Source: Saccharothrix sp. NRRL B-16314 (GTDB lineage: Bacteria; Actinomycetota; Actinomycetes; Mycobacteriales; Pseudonocardiaceae). Taken from it: DNA of 64,000 nucleotides. Both the position numbers and the translations under genes were made by a program. Of the stretch, positions 16,201-24,231 are shown piece after piece. The stretch spans positions 186,001 to 250,000 of the forward strand of contig NZ_JNXC01000007.1 of the NCBI RefSeq assembly GCF_000716595.1, given 5' to 3'. Each line of letters begins with the position of its first letter. The stretch's first letter is position 1. The notes beneath the pieces are model-generated. The model did no database searches. It was given only the letters and a program-made list of their open reading frames with translations, and was not told the DNA's origin.

Positions 16201-18706
16201 GGATCAACTCCCCGATCTTCGCCGAACGCGCCGCGCGCACCGCGATCCACGCCGCCACCAGCACCACCAGCACGCTCCCCGCGACCGTCGCCGCCACCAG
16301 CGGCAGCGCGTTCGGGACTTCCGGCGCCGGGGTGAGTCGCGGTGCGGGGTCGAGCTTCGGCACGGTGACACCGCTGCTCACCGCGCTGGAGGCCATCCCG
16401 ACGACGACCGCCGCAGCGGCCACCGAGCCCAGTTCGAACAGGTGGCTGCGCAGCATCGCGGCCGGGCTGAGGCCCATCCGGCCGCTGAACGCGCTCGACA
16501 GCGCGTTCTGCCGCCGCCGCACCTCCACCGCCAGCAGCAGCGCGATCGCCGCCACCACCGCGAGCACCGCGCCGAGGGCCGTGACGAAACCGAACGTCCA
16601 CTGGATCGTCAGGAACGGCAGGCCCTGCACCGCCTTCGACTTCTCGTCGGGGTCGTGGTGCTTCACGCCGGCCGCCGACAACGCCGCGGTCAGCTCGCCG
16701 AGCGGCTTGCGCGACCACACGTACCAGGAGCCGACGTCGTCCCGGTCCTCGATCCGGTCCACCGGCACCACCCAGCCGGCCTTGCCGAGCTTCGGGAACG
16801 TCGGCACCCACGCCGACGGGTTCACCGGCGGCAGCCCCGGCAGCCGGACTTCACGGCGCGGCACGGAGCCCACCCGCAGCGGCTCGGTCAGCAGCGCCGG
16901 GTCGATCTCGAACGGGTACGCGCCGTCGCGGAACGTCCGCGGGTCCACCACCAGGGCACGGCGGTCGAACTGCTCGACGTAGCCGACGATGGTGGAGTCG
17001 GCGCGCAGCGACTCCGGCAGCTCGGTCGTCCCCGGTGCGATCCGGGCGTAGCTGTTCGAGCCCGTGAACATGCCGGACTTCACGTCCAGCGCCGTCGCCT
17101 GCGACCCCGCGATGGCGGTGCCGACCGCGATGGTGCCGACGGCCAGCACGCCCACCAGCAGCACGCCCGTCACCGGTCCGCGTGCCGCGGCGAGGCGGCG
17201 GAGGGCCAGCTGCGCGGCCGGTTTGGACCAGAACTTCGCGCGGTGCGACGCGGCCAGCCCCCACTTCGCCAACCGGGCCGTCAGCAACGCGGCCGTGAGC
17301 ACGACAAGCAGCGGGAACGCCAGGGCCGCCGCATCGATGCGAGGCAGTCCGCCGATCTTGGTCGTGGTGGCCAGACCGCTGTGCTGCACCCGGTTCCACG
17401 CCCACACGGCCAGCGCCGCGGTCGCCAACTCCCACGGCAGGGCGGCCAGCACCTTGCGCAGGCGGTTGCCGCGCACCGCGACCTGGAACATCCGGTGCGT
17501 GCGCAGGGCGGCGGTGGCGAACGTGACCACGATGCCCAGCGCCACCACCACGACCACCGCCGACGCCGCCGTGGAGACGGTGCCGGGCGGCAGGACGTCG
17601 GACGGTGCGTACACGGGCAGCAGGAGCCGGGCCGTGCCCAACCCGGCCGCGCCGCCGACCACCAGCGGCAGGCCCAGTTCCAGCACGCCCCGACCGCCGA
17701 GCGCGAACGGGCCCGCTCCGCGCACCCACAGCAGCCGCAGTTCGTGCTGCCGGCGCTGTGCCCATTGGACGGTCACCGTGGCGATGCCCGCCAGGCCGAT
17801 GAGCAGGCTGATCAAGGTGAGGGGCAGGACGGCGGACCGCACGTTCGTCACGGTCTGCGCGGCGTTCTCGACCGGCAGGACCAGCGGTGACACCTTGCGG
17901 TTGAACATCTCCTCGATCGGGGCGACGCGCTGGGTGCCCGCGGCGAGCAGCGCCGAGGCCTCGTCGATGGTGCGCGGCACGTCGGCGGGGAAGCGCACGG
18001 TGATGTCGGTGGGGGTCGTCGCCTCCGGCGGCAGCGCGGCGAACGACTCGGCGCTGGGCATCCACACCACGGCGGTCGCGAGCTCGTCGCGGTCCAGCAC
18101 GTTCGGCACGATGAAGTGGCGTTCCGAGCACCACCACTCGGGCAGCGGGTCGAACACGTCGGCGTAGACCGCGGTGACCGGTGGCAGCCGCCCGCCCATG
18201 CCGCGCTCGCCCAGTCGGAGGTCGGTGGTGACGGCGATGCTCTGCGGCACCCACAGGCCGTCCTTCGAGCCGCCCTGGAGCACCTTCAGGTGGTCGGTGG
18301 CGCCGGGTCGGTAGCCGAACTTGGCCTCGGTCGGCTGCCCGCCGAAGTCCACCCGCTTCTCGCGCGTGTAGGTGCCGATCAGCGGTGGCTTGTCCGGCGT
18401 CGCGGCGGTGATTCCCCGAACCACCTCGGCGACGTACGCGTGGGGGAGCGCGCCGACGCCCGTGGCCTCCAGCGACGGGTGCAGCGCCTCCGCGCACAGC
18501 TGGTCCTGCTGGTAGGCGATGGCGGCGCTGCCGGAAGCGGCCGAGTGCATCACGGCGGCGGCGACCACGAAGCTGAGCAGCAGCGCGGTGACCACGCTGA
18601 CCAGCAGCGTCAACGGGCTCGACAGGGCAGCGCGCGGGGCGGCTCTCCACGGGATCTGCACCAGCGAACGGTAACCGCCGGTCTGTTCACGCAGGAGAGT
18701 TTCCAT
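16193..18706 (-). CDS. large FtsX-like ABC permease
   Basis: About 837 residues. A first membrane helix (about 27-52) is followed by a long extracytoplasmic region, a helical bundle near 285-560 and a second extracytoplasmic region, with three helices in the last 150 residues (near 690-837). This is the duplicated FtsX/MacB-like layout used for lipid or lipoprotein handling or mechanotransmission rather than import. No good ribosome site precedes ATG 18706, so the exact start is uncertain. It heads the operon with two ATPases and an SGNH hydrolase. Confidence 0.83.
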   Translation of the reverse strand: METLLREQTGGYRSLVQIPWRAAPRAALSSPLTLLVSVVTALLLSFVVAAAVMHSAASGSAAIAYQQDQLCAEALHPSLEATGVGALPHAYVAEVVRGITAATPDKPPLIGTYTREKRVDFGGQPTEAKFGYRPGATDHLKVLQGGSKDGLWVPQSIAVTTDLRLGERGMGGRLPPVTAVYADVFDPLPEWWCSERHFIVPNVLDRDELATAVVWMPSAESFAALPPEATTPTDITVRFPADVPRTIDEASALLAAGTQRVAPIEEMFNRKVSPLVLPVENAAQTVTNVRSAVLPLTLISLLIGLAGIATVTVQWAQRRQHELRLLWVRGAGPFALGGRGVLELGLPLVVGGAAGLGTARLLLPVYAPSDVLPPGTVSTAASAVVVVVALGIVVTFATAALRTHRMFQVAVRGNRLRKVLAALPWELATAALAVWAWNRVQHSGLATTTKIGGLPRIDAAALAFPLLVVLTAALLTARLAKWGLAASHRAKFWSKPAAQLALRRLAAARGPVTGVLLVGVLAVGTIAVGTAIAGSQATALDVKSGMFTGSNSYARIAPGTTELPESLRADSTIVGYVEQFDRRALVVDPRTFRDGAYPFEIDPALLTEPLRVGSVPRREVRLPGLPPVNPSAWVPTFPKLGKAGWVVPVDRIEDRDDVGSWYVWSRKPLGELTAALSAAGVKHHDPDEKSKAVQGLPFLTIQWTFGFVTALGAVLAVVAAIALLLAVEVRRRQNALSSAFSGRMGLSPAAMLRSHLFELGSVAAAAVVVGMASSAVSSGVTVPKLDPAPRLTPAPEVPNALPLVAATVAGSVLVVLVAAWIAVRAARSAKIGELIRG

Positions 18707-18721
18707 GAACAACAGTCGCGA

Positions 18722-18780
18722 TCCGGACAACGTCCGGACAACGCGCGGGGTGTCCGGAAACGCCGCGCGCGGGCCGGACA
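18722..18780. repeat. clustered CCGGACA motifs between divergent genes
   Basis: TCCGGACAACG occurs twice head to tail (18722-18732 and 18733-18743), then TGTCCGGA in the opposite orientation (18751-18758) and CCGGACA again (18774-18780). GTCCGGAC at 18732-18739 is a perfect 8-bp palindrome. The cluster lies in the 120-bp gap between the permease operon and the small lipoprotein gene and may be an operator array. Confidence 0.5.
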
Positions 18781-18826
18781 ACGGGCGGGCGGTGTCGAAA
18801 TGGTCTTGTCGGGGTACTGGGACACC

Positions 18827-19030
18827 ATGAAGCCGACCTTGATGAAGAAGTCGCTCGCCGTGCTGGCCAGTGGGGCCGCGCTGTTCCTGACCCTGGGCGC
18901 CGGGTGCAACGAGGAGGGCGGCAACCAGAACGACGACCGTCCGGGCGTCGAGAACAACCAGGAGAACGAGCAGGACGGCGAAGGCGGCGAAGACGGGAAC
19001 GGCGAGGGCGACGAGGGCGGCGACAACTGA
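18827..19030 (+). CDS. small acidic exported protein or lipoprotein
   Basis: 67 residues from ATG 18827: Lys-containing N-terminus, hydrophobic core and GAGC at about residue 27, a weak lipobox because Gly occupies the -3 position. The mature part is almost entirely Glu, Asp, Gly and Asn and should be disordered and strongly negative. ATG at 18842 would start just before KKSLAVLASG and is an alternative. Function unknown; a metal-buffering or envelope-charge role would be speculation. Confidence 0.55.
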   Translation: MKPTLMKKSLAVLASGAALFLTLGAGCNEEGGNQNDDRPGVENNQENEQDGEGGEDGNGEGDEGGDN

Positions 19031-19073
19031 CCCGGGGCCGCGCGCCCTCGTGACACCCACCCGGCGGTCTCTC

Positions 19074-19079
19074 TTGACA
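19074..19079 (+). promoter_or_regulatory. -35 element of the chitinase promoter
   Basis: TTGACA at 19074-19079 is a consensus -35 hexamer. The expected -10 position falls in the DasR-like palindrome that begins at 19088, and the GGAGG ribosome site and ATG at 19142 follow, so the promoter and operator overlap. Confidence 0.5.
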
Positions 19080-19087
19080 CGCCGTGA

Positions 19088-19103
19088 CGTGGTCTAGTCC
19101 AAT
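19088..19103. promoter_or_regulatory. DasR-responsive element (dre-like)
   Basis: CGTGGTCTAGTCCAAT matches the Streptomyces dre consensus AGTGGTCTAGACCACT at 13 of 16 positions and keeps the central palindrome TGGTCTAG-CCA. It overlaps the chitinase promoter. In Streptomyces DasR, a GntR regulator responding to glucosamine-6-phosphate, represses chitinase genes through such sites. No dasR gene lies in this window. Confidence 0.7.
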
Positions 19104-19141
19104 TCTCCCTCAGGAGGCCGCCACCGCCTGGGAGGAGAACG

Positions 19142-20662
19142 ATGTCGCGAGTCCTGTTCGCCAGGGTGGGGGTGGTGGCGGCGTTGGTGGTCGGCGCGGC
19201 GGCGGTGGGCTTCGCGCCCGCGTACGCCGCGTCGGTCACCGCGACGTTCACCAAGACCGCGAGTTGGGATACCGGCTACACCGCGCAGTTCTCGATCAAG
19301 AACGGGACCAGCGCGGCGATCTCGGGGTGGAAGGTCGAGTTCGACCTGCCGGCCGGGACGGCGGTCGGCGCTTACTGGGATTCCCTGCAGACGAACGCCG
19401 CTGGGCACTACACGTTCACCCACCGGGAGTACAACGGGAGCGTCGCGCCCGGCGCCACGGTGACGTTCGGCTTCAACGCCTCCGGCACCGCGTCGCCGGC
19501 CAACTGCAAGATCAACGGAGCGTCGTGCGCAGGGTCCACGACGACCACCACGACGACCACCACGACGACGACCACCACTTCCACCACCACTTCCACGACC
19601 ACGACGACCACCGGCCCGACGACGACCACGACCACGCCACCACCCACCGGGCTGCCGAAGCGCGTCCTGGTCGGCTACCTGCACGCGAGCTTCGCCAACG
19701 GCTCCGGCTACATCCGGATGAAGGACGTCTCCGACGACTGGGACATCGTCAACCTGTCCTTCGCCGAACCCACCTCCGCGACCTCCGGCGACCTCCGCTT
19801 CGCCCAGTGCCCGGTCGCCGAGTGCCCGAACGTGGAGTCCGAGGCCGAGTTCATCGCGGGCATCCGGGAGAAGCAGGCCAAGGGCAAGAAGGTGCTGATC
19901 TCCATCGGCGGCGCGAACGGCCAGGTGCAGCTGTCGACCACGGCCGCGCGCGACGCGTTCGTGCGCTCGGCCTCGGCGATCATCGACCGGTACGGCCTCG
20001 ACGGCCTGGACGTCGACTTCGAGGGCCACTCGCTGTCCCTCAACGCCGACGACACCGACTTCCGCGCGCCGACCACGCCGGTGATCGTCAACCTGATCCA
20101 GGCGCTGAAGACGCTGAAAGCCCGCTACGGCGCGAAGTTCGTGCTCACCATGGCACCGGAGACGTTCTTCGTTCAGATCGGCTACCAGCACTACGGCGGC
20201 AGCGGCGGCGCCGACCCGCGGGCGGGCGCGTACCTGCCGGTGATCCACGCGCTGCGCGACGACCTGACCCTGCTGCACGTCCAGCACTACAACTCCGGCC
20301 CGATCATGGGCCTCGACAACCAGTACCACTTCATGGGCGGCCACGACTTCCACGTGTCGATGGCGGACATGGTGCTGGCCGGGTTCCCGGTGCGCGGTGA
20401 CGCGACGAAGTTCTTCACCGGGCTGCGGCAGGACCAGGTGGCCATCGGCCTGCCGGCGAGCATCAACGCGGGCAACGGGTTCACGTCGGTCGCGGAGGTG
20501 CACAAGTCGTTGGACTGCCTGATGAAGGGCGCGAACTGCGGCACGTACAAGCCGAAGGCCGTGTACCCGGCGTTGCGCGGTCTGATGACGTGGTCGGTGA
20601 ACTGGGACCGCCACAACGGGTTCGAGTTCTCCCGTTCACACCGGGCCTACCTGCCCCGGTGA
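19142..20662 (+). CDS. secreted GH18 chitinase with N-terminal CBM2
   Basis: 506 residues: signal peptide (1-29), a CBM2 domain (about 30-130; TKTASWDTGYTAQFSIKN to NCKINGASC), a Thr-only linker (about 131-165) and a GH18 barrel (about 168-500). The catalytic DxxDxDxE motif is DGLDVDFE with Glu294 as acid/base. It hydrolyses beta-1,4 linked GlcNAc polymers outside the cell by substrate-assisted catalysis. Regulation by a DasR-like repressor is indicated by the dre-like site at 19088. Confidence 0.93.
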   Translation: MSRVLFARVGVVAALVVGAAAVGFAPAYAASVTATFTKTASWDTGYTAQFSIKNGTSAAISGWKVEFDLPAGTAVGAYWDSLQTNAAGHYTFTHREYNGSVAPGATVTFGFNASGTASPANCKINGASCAGSTTTTTTTTTTTTTTSTTTSTTTTTTGPTTTTTTPPPTGLPKRVLVGYLHASFANGSGYIRMKDVSDDWDIVNLSFAEPTSATSGDLRFAQCPVAECPNVESEAEFIAGIREKQAKGKKVLISIGGANGQVQLSTTAARDAFVRSASAIIDRYGLDGLDVDFEGHSLSLNADDTDFRAPTTPVIVNLIQALKTLKARYGAKFVLTMAPETFFVQIGYQHYGGSGGADPRAGAYLPVIHALRDDLTLLHVQHYNSGPIMGLDNQYHFMGGHDFHVSMADMVLAGFPVRGDATKFFTGLRQDQVAIGLPASINAGNGFTSVAEVHKSLDCLMKGANCGTYKPKAVYPALRGLMTWSVNWDRHNGFEFSRSHRAYLPR

Positions 20663-20670
20663 GCCGCTGA

Positions 20671-20701
20671 GGACCCGCCGGGGCACCACCCCGGCGGGTC
20701 C
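20671..20701. terminator. bidirectional terminator hairpin
   Basis: GGACCCGCCGGGG (20671-20683) and CCCCGGCGGGTCC (20689-20701) form a perfect 13-bp stem with a 5-base loop between the converging chitinase and methionyl-tRNA synthetase genes. No U tract is present, as is common in actinomycetes. Confidence 0.85.
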
Positions 20702-20705
20702 GACG

Positions 20706-22208
20706 TCACAGCCGGGGGAAGAGGGGCTGCGGTAGCGGGAGCCGGTCCGACAGCGTGACGCACTGCCCGGAGATCCGCGCGGCCAGTGTCGGGATGAACG
20801 GGGTCAGCTCGGTGGCCAGCACGCGGCAGGCCGACAGCAGGGCCGTGATCGCGGAGTCGAGCCGCCGTCCCGCCCCGACATCACCACCCCGTTCGGCGCG
20901 GGCCAGCTCCCACGGCCGCACGTGCTCGACGTAGCGGTTGGCCTCCTCCACGATCCGCCACACCGCCGCGGCGGCCCGCCCGAAGTCGAAGTCGGTCAGC
21001 GCGGCGTGCACCAGGTCCGGGCACTCCCGGCACGCCACGCCCAACGGCTCCGCGTCCGAGTCCGGGCCCGCGCCGACGGGTGGTCGGCCGTCGCGGTAGC
21101 GGTGGGCCATGACGGTGACCCGGTTGACGAGGGTGCCCAGGCCGGTGGCCAGGTCCTCGTTGGCGCGGGCGACGAGCCGGGGCACGGTGAAGTGGGCGTC
21201 ACCGACCCGGGGCACCTCGCGCAGCAGCCACCACCGCACCGCGTCCGCGCCGTACCGGTCGGCCAGGCCCACCGGATCGACCACGTCACCGGCGGACTTG
21301 CCGAGCCTGCGGCCGTCGGTGGTGAGGTGGTCGTGCACCAGGACGTCGGTCGGCACCGGCTCGCCCGCGGACAGCAGCACGGCCGGCCAGAGCACCGCGT
21401 GGAAGCGCAGCACGTCCTTGCCGATCACGTGCACGCGCCGGTCGTTCTCCACCCACCAGCGCCGGTAGTTCGACCTGCCCTCGCCGTAGCCCAGGCTGGT
21501 GACGGAGGTGCCCAGCGCGTCCCACCACACCTGGACGACCTGGTCCGGGTCGCCCGGCACGGGGATGCCCCAGTCGTGGGCGCGGGTCCGTGACCGGGAG
21601 ATGGCGAAGTCCCGCAGCCCGGCGGCGATGAACCCGAGCACCTCGTCCCGCCGCGACGCCGGTTCGACGCGGATCGTGCCGCCGCTGATCAGGTCGTGGA
21701 GCCGGTCCGCGTAGCGCGACAGCCGGAAGAACCAGTTCTCTTCGGTGACGAACCGCGGCGCAACGTCGTGCTCCGGGCACTTGCCGTCCACCAGTTCGTC
21801 GGACGTGCGGAACTGCTCGCACCCGACGCAGTACAGGCCTTCGCAGTGCGCGCGGTAGATGTCGCCCGCGTCCGCGCAGGCCCGCCAGAGCCGTTCGACG
21901 CCGGAGCGGTGTCGGGCGTCGCGGCTCGTGCGGATGAAATCGCTGAACGACAACGCCAACGGCTCGCGCAGCGCCGCGAACGCCGCCGCGTTCCGGTCGA
22001 CCAACTCGCCGGTCGACAGCCCGGCCTCTTCGGCGGCCGGCACGTTCTTGGACGAGTTCTCGTCGATGCCGGTCAGGAACCGCACCCGGTCGCCGCGCAG
22101 GCGGTGGTGCCGGGCCAGCACGTCGGCCTGCACGACCTCCAGCGCGTACCCGAGGTGCGGGCCCGCGTCGACGTCCGGGATGGCGGTGGTCACGTAGAAC
22201 CGCGACAT
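20706..22208 (-). CDS. divergent methionyl-tRNA synthetase
   Basis: 500 residues, class I synthetase of the MetG type: HIGH-like PHLGYAL, the MetRS-specific DENSSKNV loop, a CxxC knuckle (CVGCEQF) with a partner Cys-x2-His (KCPEH), WWDALG and a KMSKS equivalent read as RRLGKSAG, so Met and the first Lys/Ser are replaced. The anticodon-binding helical domain fills the last 170 residues. It should charge tRNA with methionine; the altered KMSKS loop and isolated location suggest a secondary copy. A strong GGAGG (complement of 22216-22220) and a structured leader precede it. Confidence 0.85.
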   Translation of the reverse strand: MSRFYVTTAIPDVDAGPHLGYALEVVQADVLARHHRLRGDRVRFLTGIDENSSKNVPAAEEAGLSTGELVDRNAAAFAALREPLALSFSDFIRTSRDARHRSGVERLWRACADAGDIYRAHCEGLYCVGCEQFRTSDELVDGKCPEHDVAPRFVTEENWFFRLSRYADRLHDLISGGTIRVEPASRRDEVLGFIAAGLRDFAISRSRTRAHDWGIPVPGDPDQVVQVWWDALGTSVTSLGYGEGRSNYRRWWVENDRRVHVIGKDVLRFHAVLWPAVLLSAGEPVPTDVLVHDHLTTDGRRLGKSAGDVVDPVGLADRYGADAVRWWLLREVPRVGDAHFTVPRLVARANEDLATGLGTLVNRVTVMAHRYRDGRPPVGAGPDSDAEPLGVACRECPDLVHAALTDFDFGRAAAAVWRIVEEANRYVEHVRPWELARAERGGDVGAGRRLDSAITALLSACRVLATELTPFIPTLAARISGQCVTLSDRLPLPQPLFPRL

Positions 22209-22221
22209 CGGGGAACCTCCT

Positions 22222-22313
22222 GGTGCGGGGGCTCCGCACCGGGCGGAGGCACCCGGCGTGGGCGCCTCGGACCTCGTCACCGGTCCAGCGTCGGCAGCCC
22301 CGCGTGGCGGGGC
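22222..22313 (-). promoter_or_regulatory. structured mRNA leader of the MetRS gene
   Basis: On the minus strand four stems precede the ribosome site: arms at 22297-22303/22307-22313 (7 bp), 22248-22254/22260-22266 (7 bp with one G-U), 22232-22237/22243-22248 (6 bp) and 22222-22228/22234-22240 (7 bp). The last two share bases and exclude each other. The segment complementary to GGAGG (GCCTCCG, complement of 22244-22250) could mask the ribosome site. No known riboswitch or T-box core is recognised. Confidence 0.45.
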
Positions 22314-22405
22314 GCCATGACCGGGCAGGACGAGGACATGGCGGCGACGCTAGCAGTGCCGCCGCCCGTCCCGCGCGTCGTTATCGCCCGGCCGTCGCCG
22401 TGGCG

Positions 22406-22439
22406 GCCGTCGCCCTGGCGAACCAGGGGCGCCGACGGC
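22406..22439 (-). terminator. terminator after the Cip1-like gene
   Basis: Read on the minus strand, GCCGTCG pairs with CGACGGC and CCCTGG with CCAGGG around a TTCG tetraloop (complement of 22419-22422), with a 4-base bulge. It starts 7 bases after the stop of the gene at 22446. Confidence 0.75.
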
Positions 22440-22445
22440 GGTCTC

Positions 22446-23219
22446 CTAGCAGCCGATGCGGTCGGTGCCCAGCGCGATGTCGTCCATCCAGATGTCGTAG
22501 CTGCCCTCGTTCGGCTGGTAGAGCTGCCAGCCGAGCTTCACCGTGTCGAACCTCGGGAACAGGAAGTCGACCGGGTTGCCCCCGTGCTCACGGGTCGACA
22601 CGGTCAGGTCCGGGTTCGCCACACCGTCGAACCACAGCGTGATCCGGTTGTCCGCGGCGTCCATCCGCCACTCGACGCACTGCCACGCGCCGGCCTCGGA
22701 CGGCGCCGACTCACGCCAGTTCGTCCAGTCGCCGGTCGGGCCGCCGTCCGCGCCGACACCCCACAGCGCCTGGTCGAGCGGCGGCACGTACTGGCCACCC
22801 AGCGGGCGCACCACCTCGGGGCCGTCGCCGGTGGCCTCGATCAGGGTGTAGTGCGCCCAGTCCGGCTGGTCCGGGAACGCCGCCACCTTGACCCGGACCC
22901 GGCCGTAGAAGCTGTTGCCGGGCGCGGCGAAGTCGTCCACCTTGAGGAACGCCCGGCCGTTGCCCTCGGCGCGCACGTGCAGCACCTTCTGGCCGCGCCG
23001 GTCCCGTTCGACCTCCAGCGAGCCGTTCCTGGTGTCGACACCCCACTTCAGGCTGGTGCCCGCGCCGGTCGGCACGTTCTGGAAGTCCTCGCAGAACAGC
23101 AGGCCGGGACGGGCGCAGGTCTTCAGCCGGTGGTCGGCGGGGCTGGAAGCGGTCGCGACCGGGAGGGTGACGACCGACAGCAGGACGGCGAGGACCGCCG
23201 AGGACAACCGTTTCCGCAC
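22446..23219 (-). CDS. secreted Cip1-like protein
   Basis: 257 residues with a Sec signal (1-24). The mature protein starts with a Cys pair region (CARPGLLFCEDFQNV) and is a single beta-rich domain with many aromatic residues, ending in DIWMDDIALGTDRIGC. This resembles the Cip1 family first found as a cellulose-induced protein in Trichoderma and present in actinomycetes; it has a jelly-roll fold and an unsettled activity, possibly lyase. GTG 23219 has AGGAG 6 bases ahead. The CebR-type palindrome at 23266 indicates control with cellulose or xylan use. Confidence 0.65.
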   Translation of the reverse strand: MRKRLSSAVLAVLLSVVTLPVATASSPADHRLKTCARPGLLFCEDFQNVPTGAGTSLKWGVDTRNGSLEVERDRRGQKVLHVRAEGNGRAFLKVDDFAAPGNSFYGRVRVKVAAFPDQPDWAHYTLIEATGDGPEVVRPLGGQYVPPLDQALWGVGADGGPTGDWTNWRESAPSEAGAWQCVEWRMDAADNRITLWFDGVANPDLTVSTREHGGNPVDFLFPRFDTVKLGWQLYQPNEGSYDIWMDDIALGTDRIGC

Positions 23220-23265
23220 GGGTAGCTCCTTCTGCGCTGAGGGGGCAGCAGGAAGCTATCTGTTC

Positions 23266-23279
23266 TGGGAACGCTCCCA
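23266..23279. promoter_or_regulatory. CebR-type operator
   Basis: TGGGAACGCTCCCA differs by one base from the CebR consensus TGGGAGCGCTCCCA known from Streptomyces. It lies 47 bases before the start of the Cip1-like gene. CebR (LacI family) is released by cello-oligosaccharides. Confidence 0.75.
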
Positions 23280-23328
23280 TACCTCTGAGCGGCGCAACAG
23301 TGTTGATCTGTTCGCCCGATCCGCGGCG

Positions 23329-23949
23329 CTATTCGAAGCGTGACGGGTCGCCGGCGCCGTGCCGGACGACCTCCGGGTCGCCCTGCGAGAAGTCGACCAC
23401 GGTCGTCGGCACGGTGCCGCAGTCGCCCGCGTCCAGCACGGCGTCGACCACGTGGTCCAGTCGTTCCTTGATGTCCCAGCCGTGCACCAGGGGCTCCTCC
23501 TGGTCGGGCAGCAGCAGGGTGCTCGACAGCAGCGGCTCGCCCAGCTCCTCCAGCAGCGCCAGCGCCACCGGGTGGTCCGGGATGCGCGCGCCGACCGTCT
23601 TCTTCTTCGCGTGCATCAACCGGCGCGGCACCTCGGTGGTCGCCGGGAGGATGAACGTGTAGCTGCCCGGCGTCGCCGCCTTGATCGCCCGGAACACCGC
23701 GTTGTCCACGTGCACGAACTGGCCGAGCTGGGCGAAGTCGCGGCACATCAGGGTGAAGTGGTGCTTGTCGTCGAGCTGCCGGATCTGCCGGATCCGGTCC
23801 AGGCCCGCCTTGTTGCCGAGCCGGCAACCGAGCGCGTAGCACGAGTCGGTGGGGTAGGCGATCAGCCCGTCCGCCTTGATCAGCGCGACCGCCTGGTCGA
23901 TGGACCTGCGCTGTGGGTTCACCGGGTGAACGTCGAAGTACCTCGCCAT
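23329..23949 (-). CDS. YrdC/Sua5-family protein (YciO type)
   Basis: 206 residues with the YrdC fold: GLIAYPTDSCYALGCRLGNK is the N-terminal nucleotide-binding motif when read in two parts, and KHHFTLMCRDFAQL and TPGSYTFILPAT follow. Sua5/YrdC proteins make threonylcarbamoyl-adenylate for tRNA t6A; the YciO branch is a paralogue whose activity is weaker or different. The length and C-terminal VDFSQGDPEVVRHGAGD fit YciO. It is convergent with nothing and stands alone. Confidence 0.82.
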   Translation of the reverse strand: MARYFDVHPVNPQRRSIDQAVALIKADGLIAYPTDSCYALGCRLGNKAGLDRIRQIRQLDDKHHFTLMCRDFAQLGQFVHVDNAVFRAIKAATPGSYTFILPATTEVPRRLMHAKKKTVGARIPDHPVALALLEELGEPLLSSTLLLPDQEEPLVHGWDIKERLDHVVDAVLDAGDCGTVPTTVVDFSQGDPEVVRHGAGDPSRFE

Positions 23950-24104
23950 GTGGGGAGCCTAGTCTCCCCGGTCGCGGCCTGCGGGATGCCCCGGACTCCA
24001 CCCGTCTTGGCCGGGACGGGCGGGACGGTCGTGGTCAACGTGAGGGTGCTTCGGAACCGATTCACACGTTCGCGTGGATGATCCGCACGGTCGGATAGCG
24101 TTGA

Positions 24105-24121
24105 TCGTCCTAATTGGACGA
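24105..24121. promoter_or_regulatory. palindrome in the 23950-24231 gap
   Basis: TCGTCC (24105-24110) and GGACGA (24116-24121) flank the AT-only spacer TAATT. The 282-bp gap between the divergent YciO-like gene and the gene at 24232 holds little else of note. An operator is plausible but no regulator is encoded beside it. Confidence 0.35.
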
Positions 24122-24231
24122 GGTCGGCCCGGTGTGGTGAAGATGCCTCCAGTGCCCGGGATTCGAGTGCGGAGATCACGTGCCGTCCCGGGTGCTGACG
24201 CTCCTCTCGGATCGAAAGCAGAACAACACTC

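Noticed and set aside
22270..22295. T-box-like TGGACCGG in the MetRS leader
   Set aside because: The bases resemble the start of the T-box core, but the conserved UGGNACCGCG and a Met specifier loop cannot be found, so only a generic structured leader is reported.
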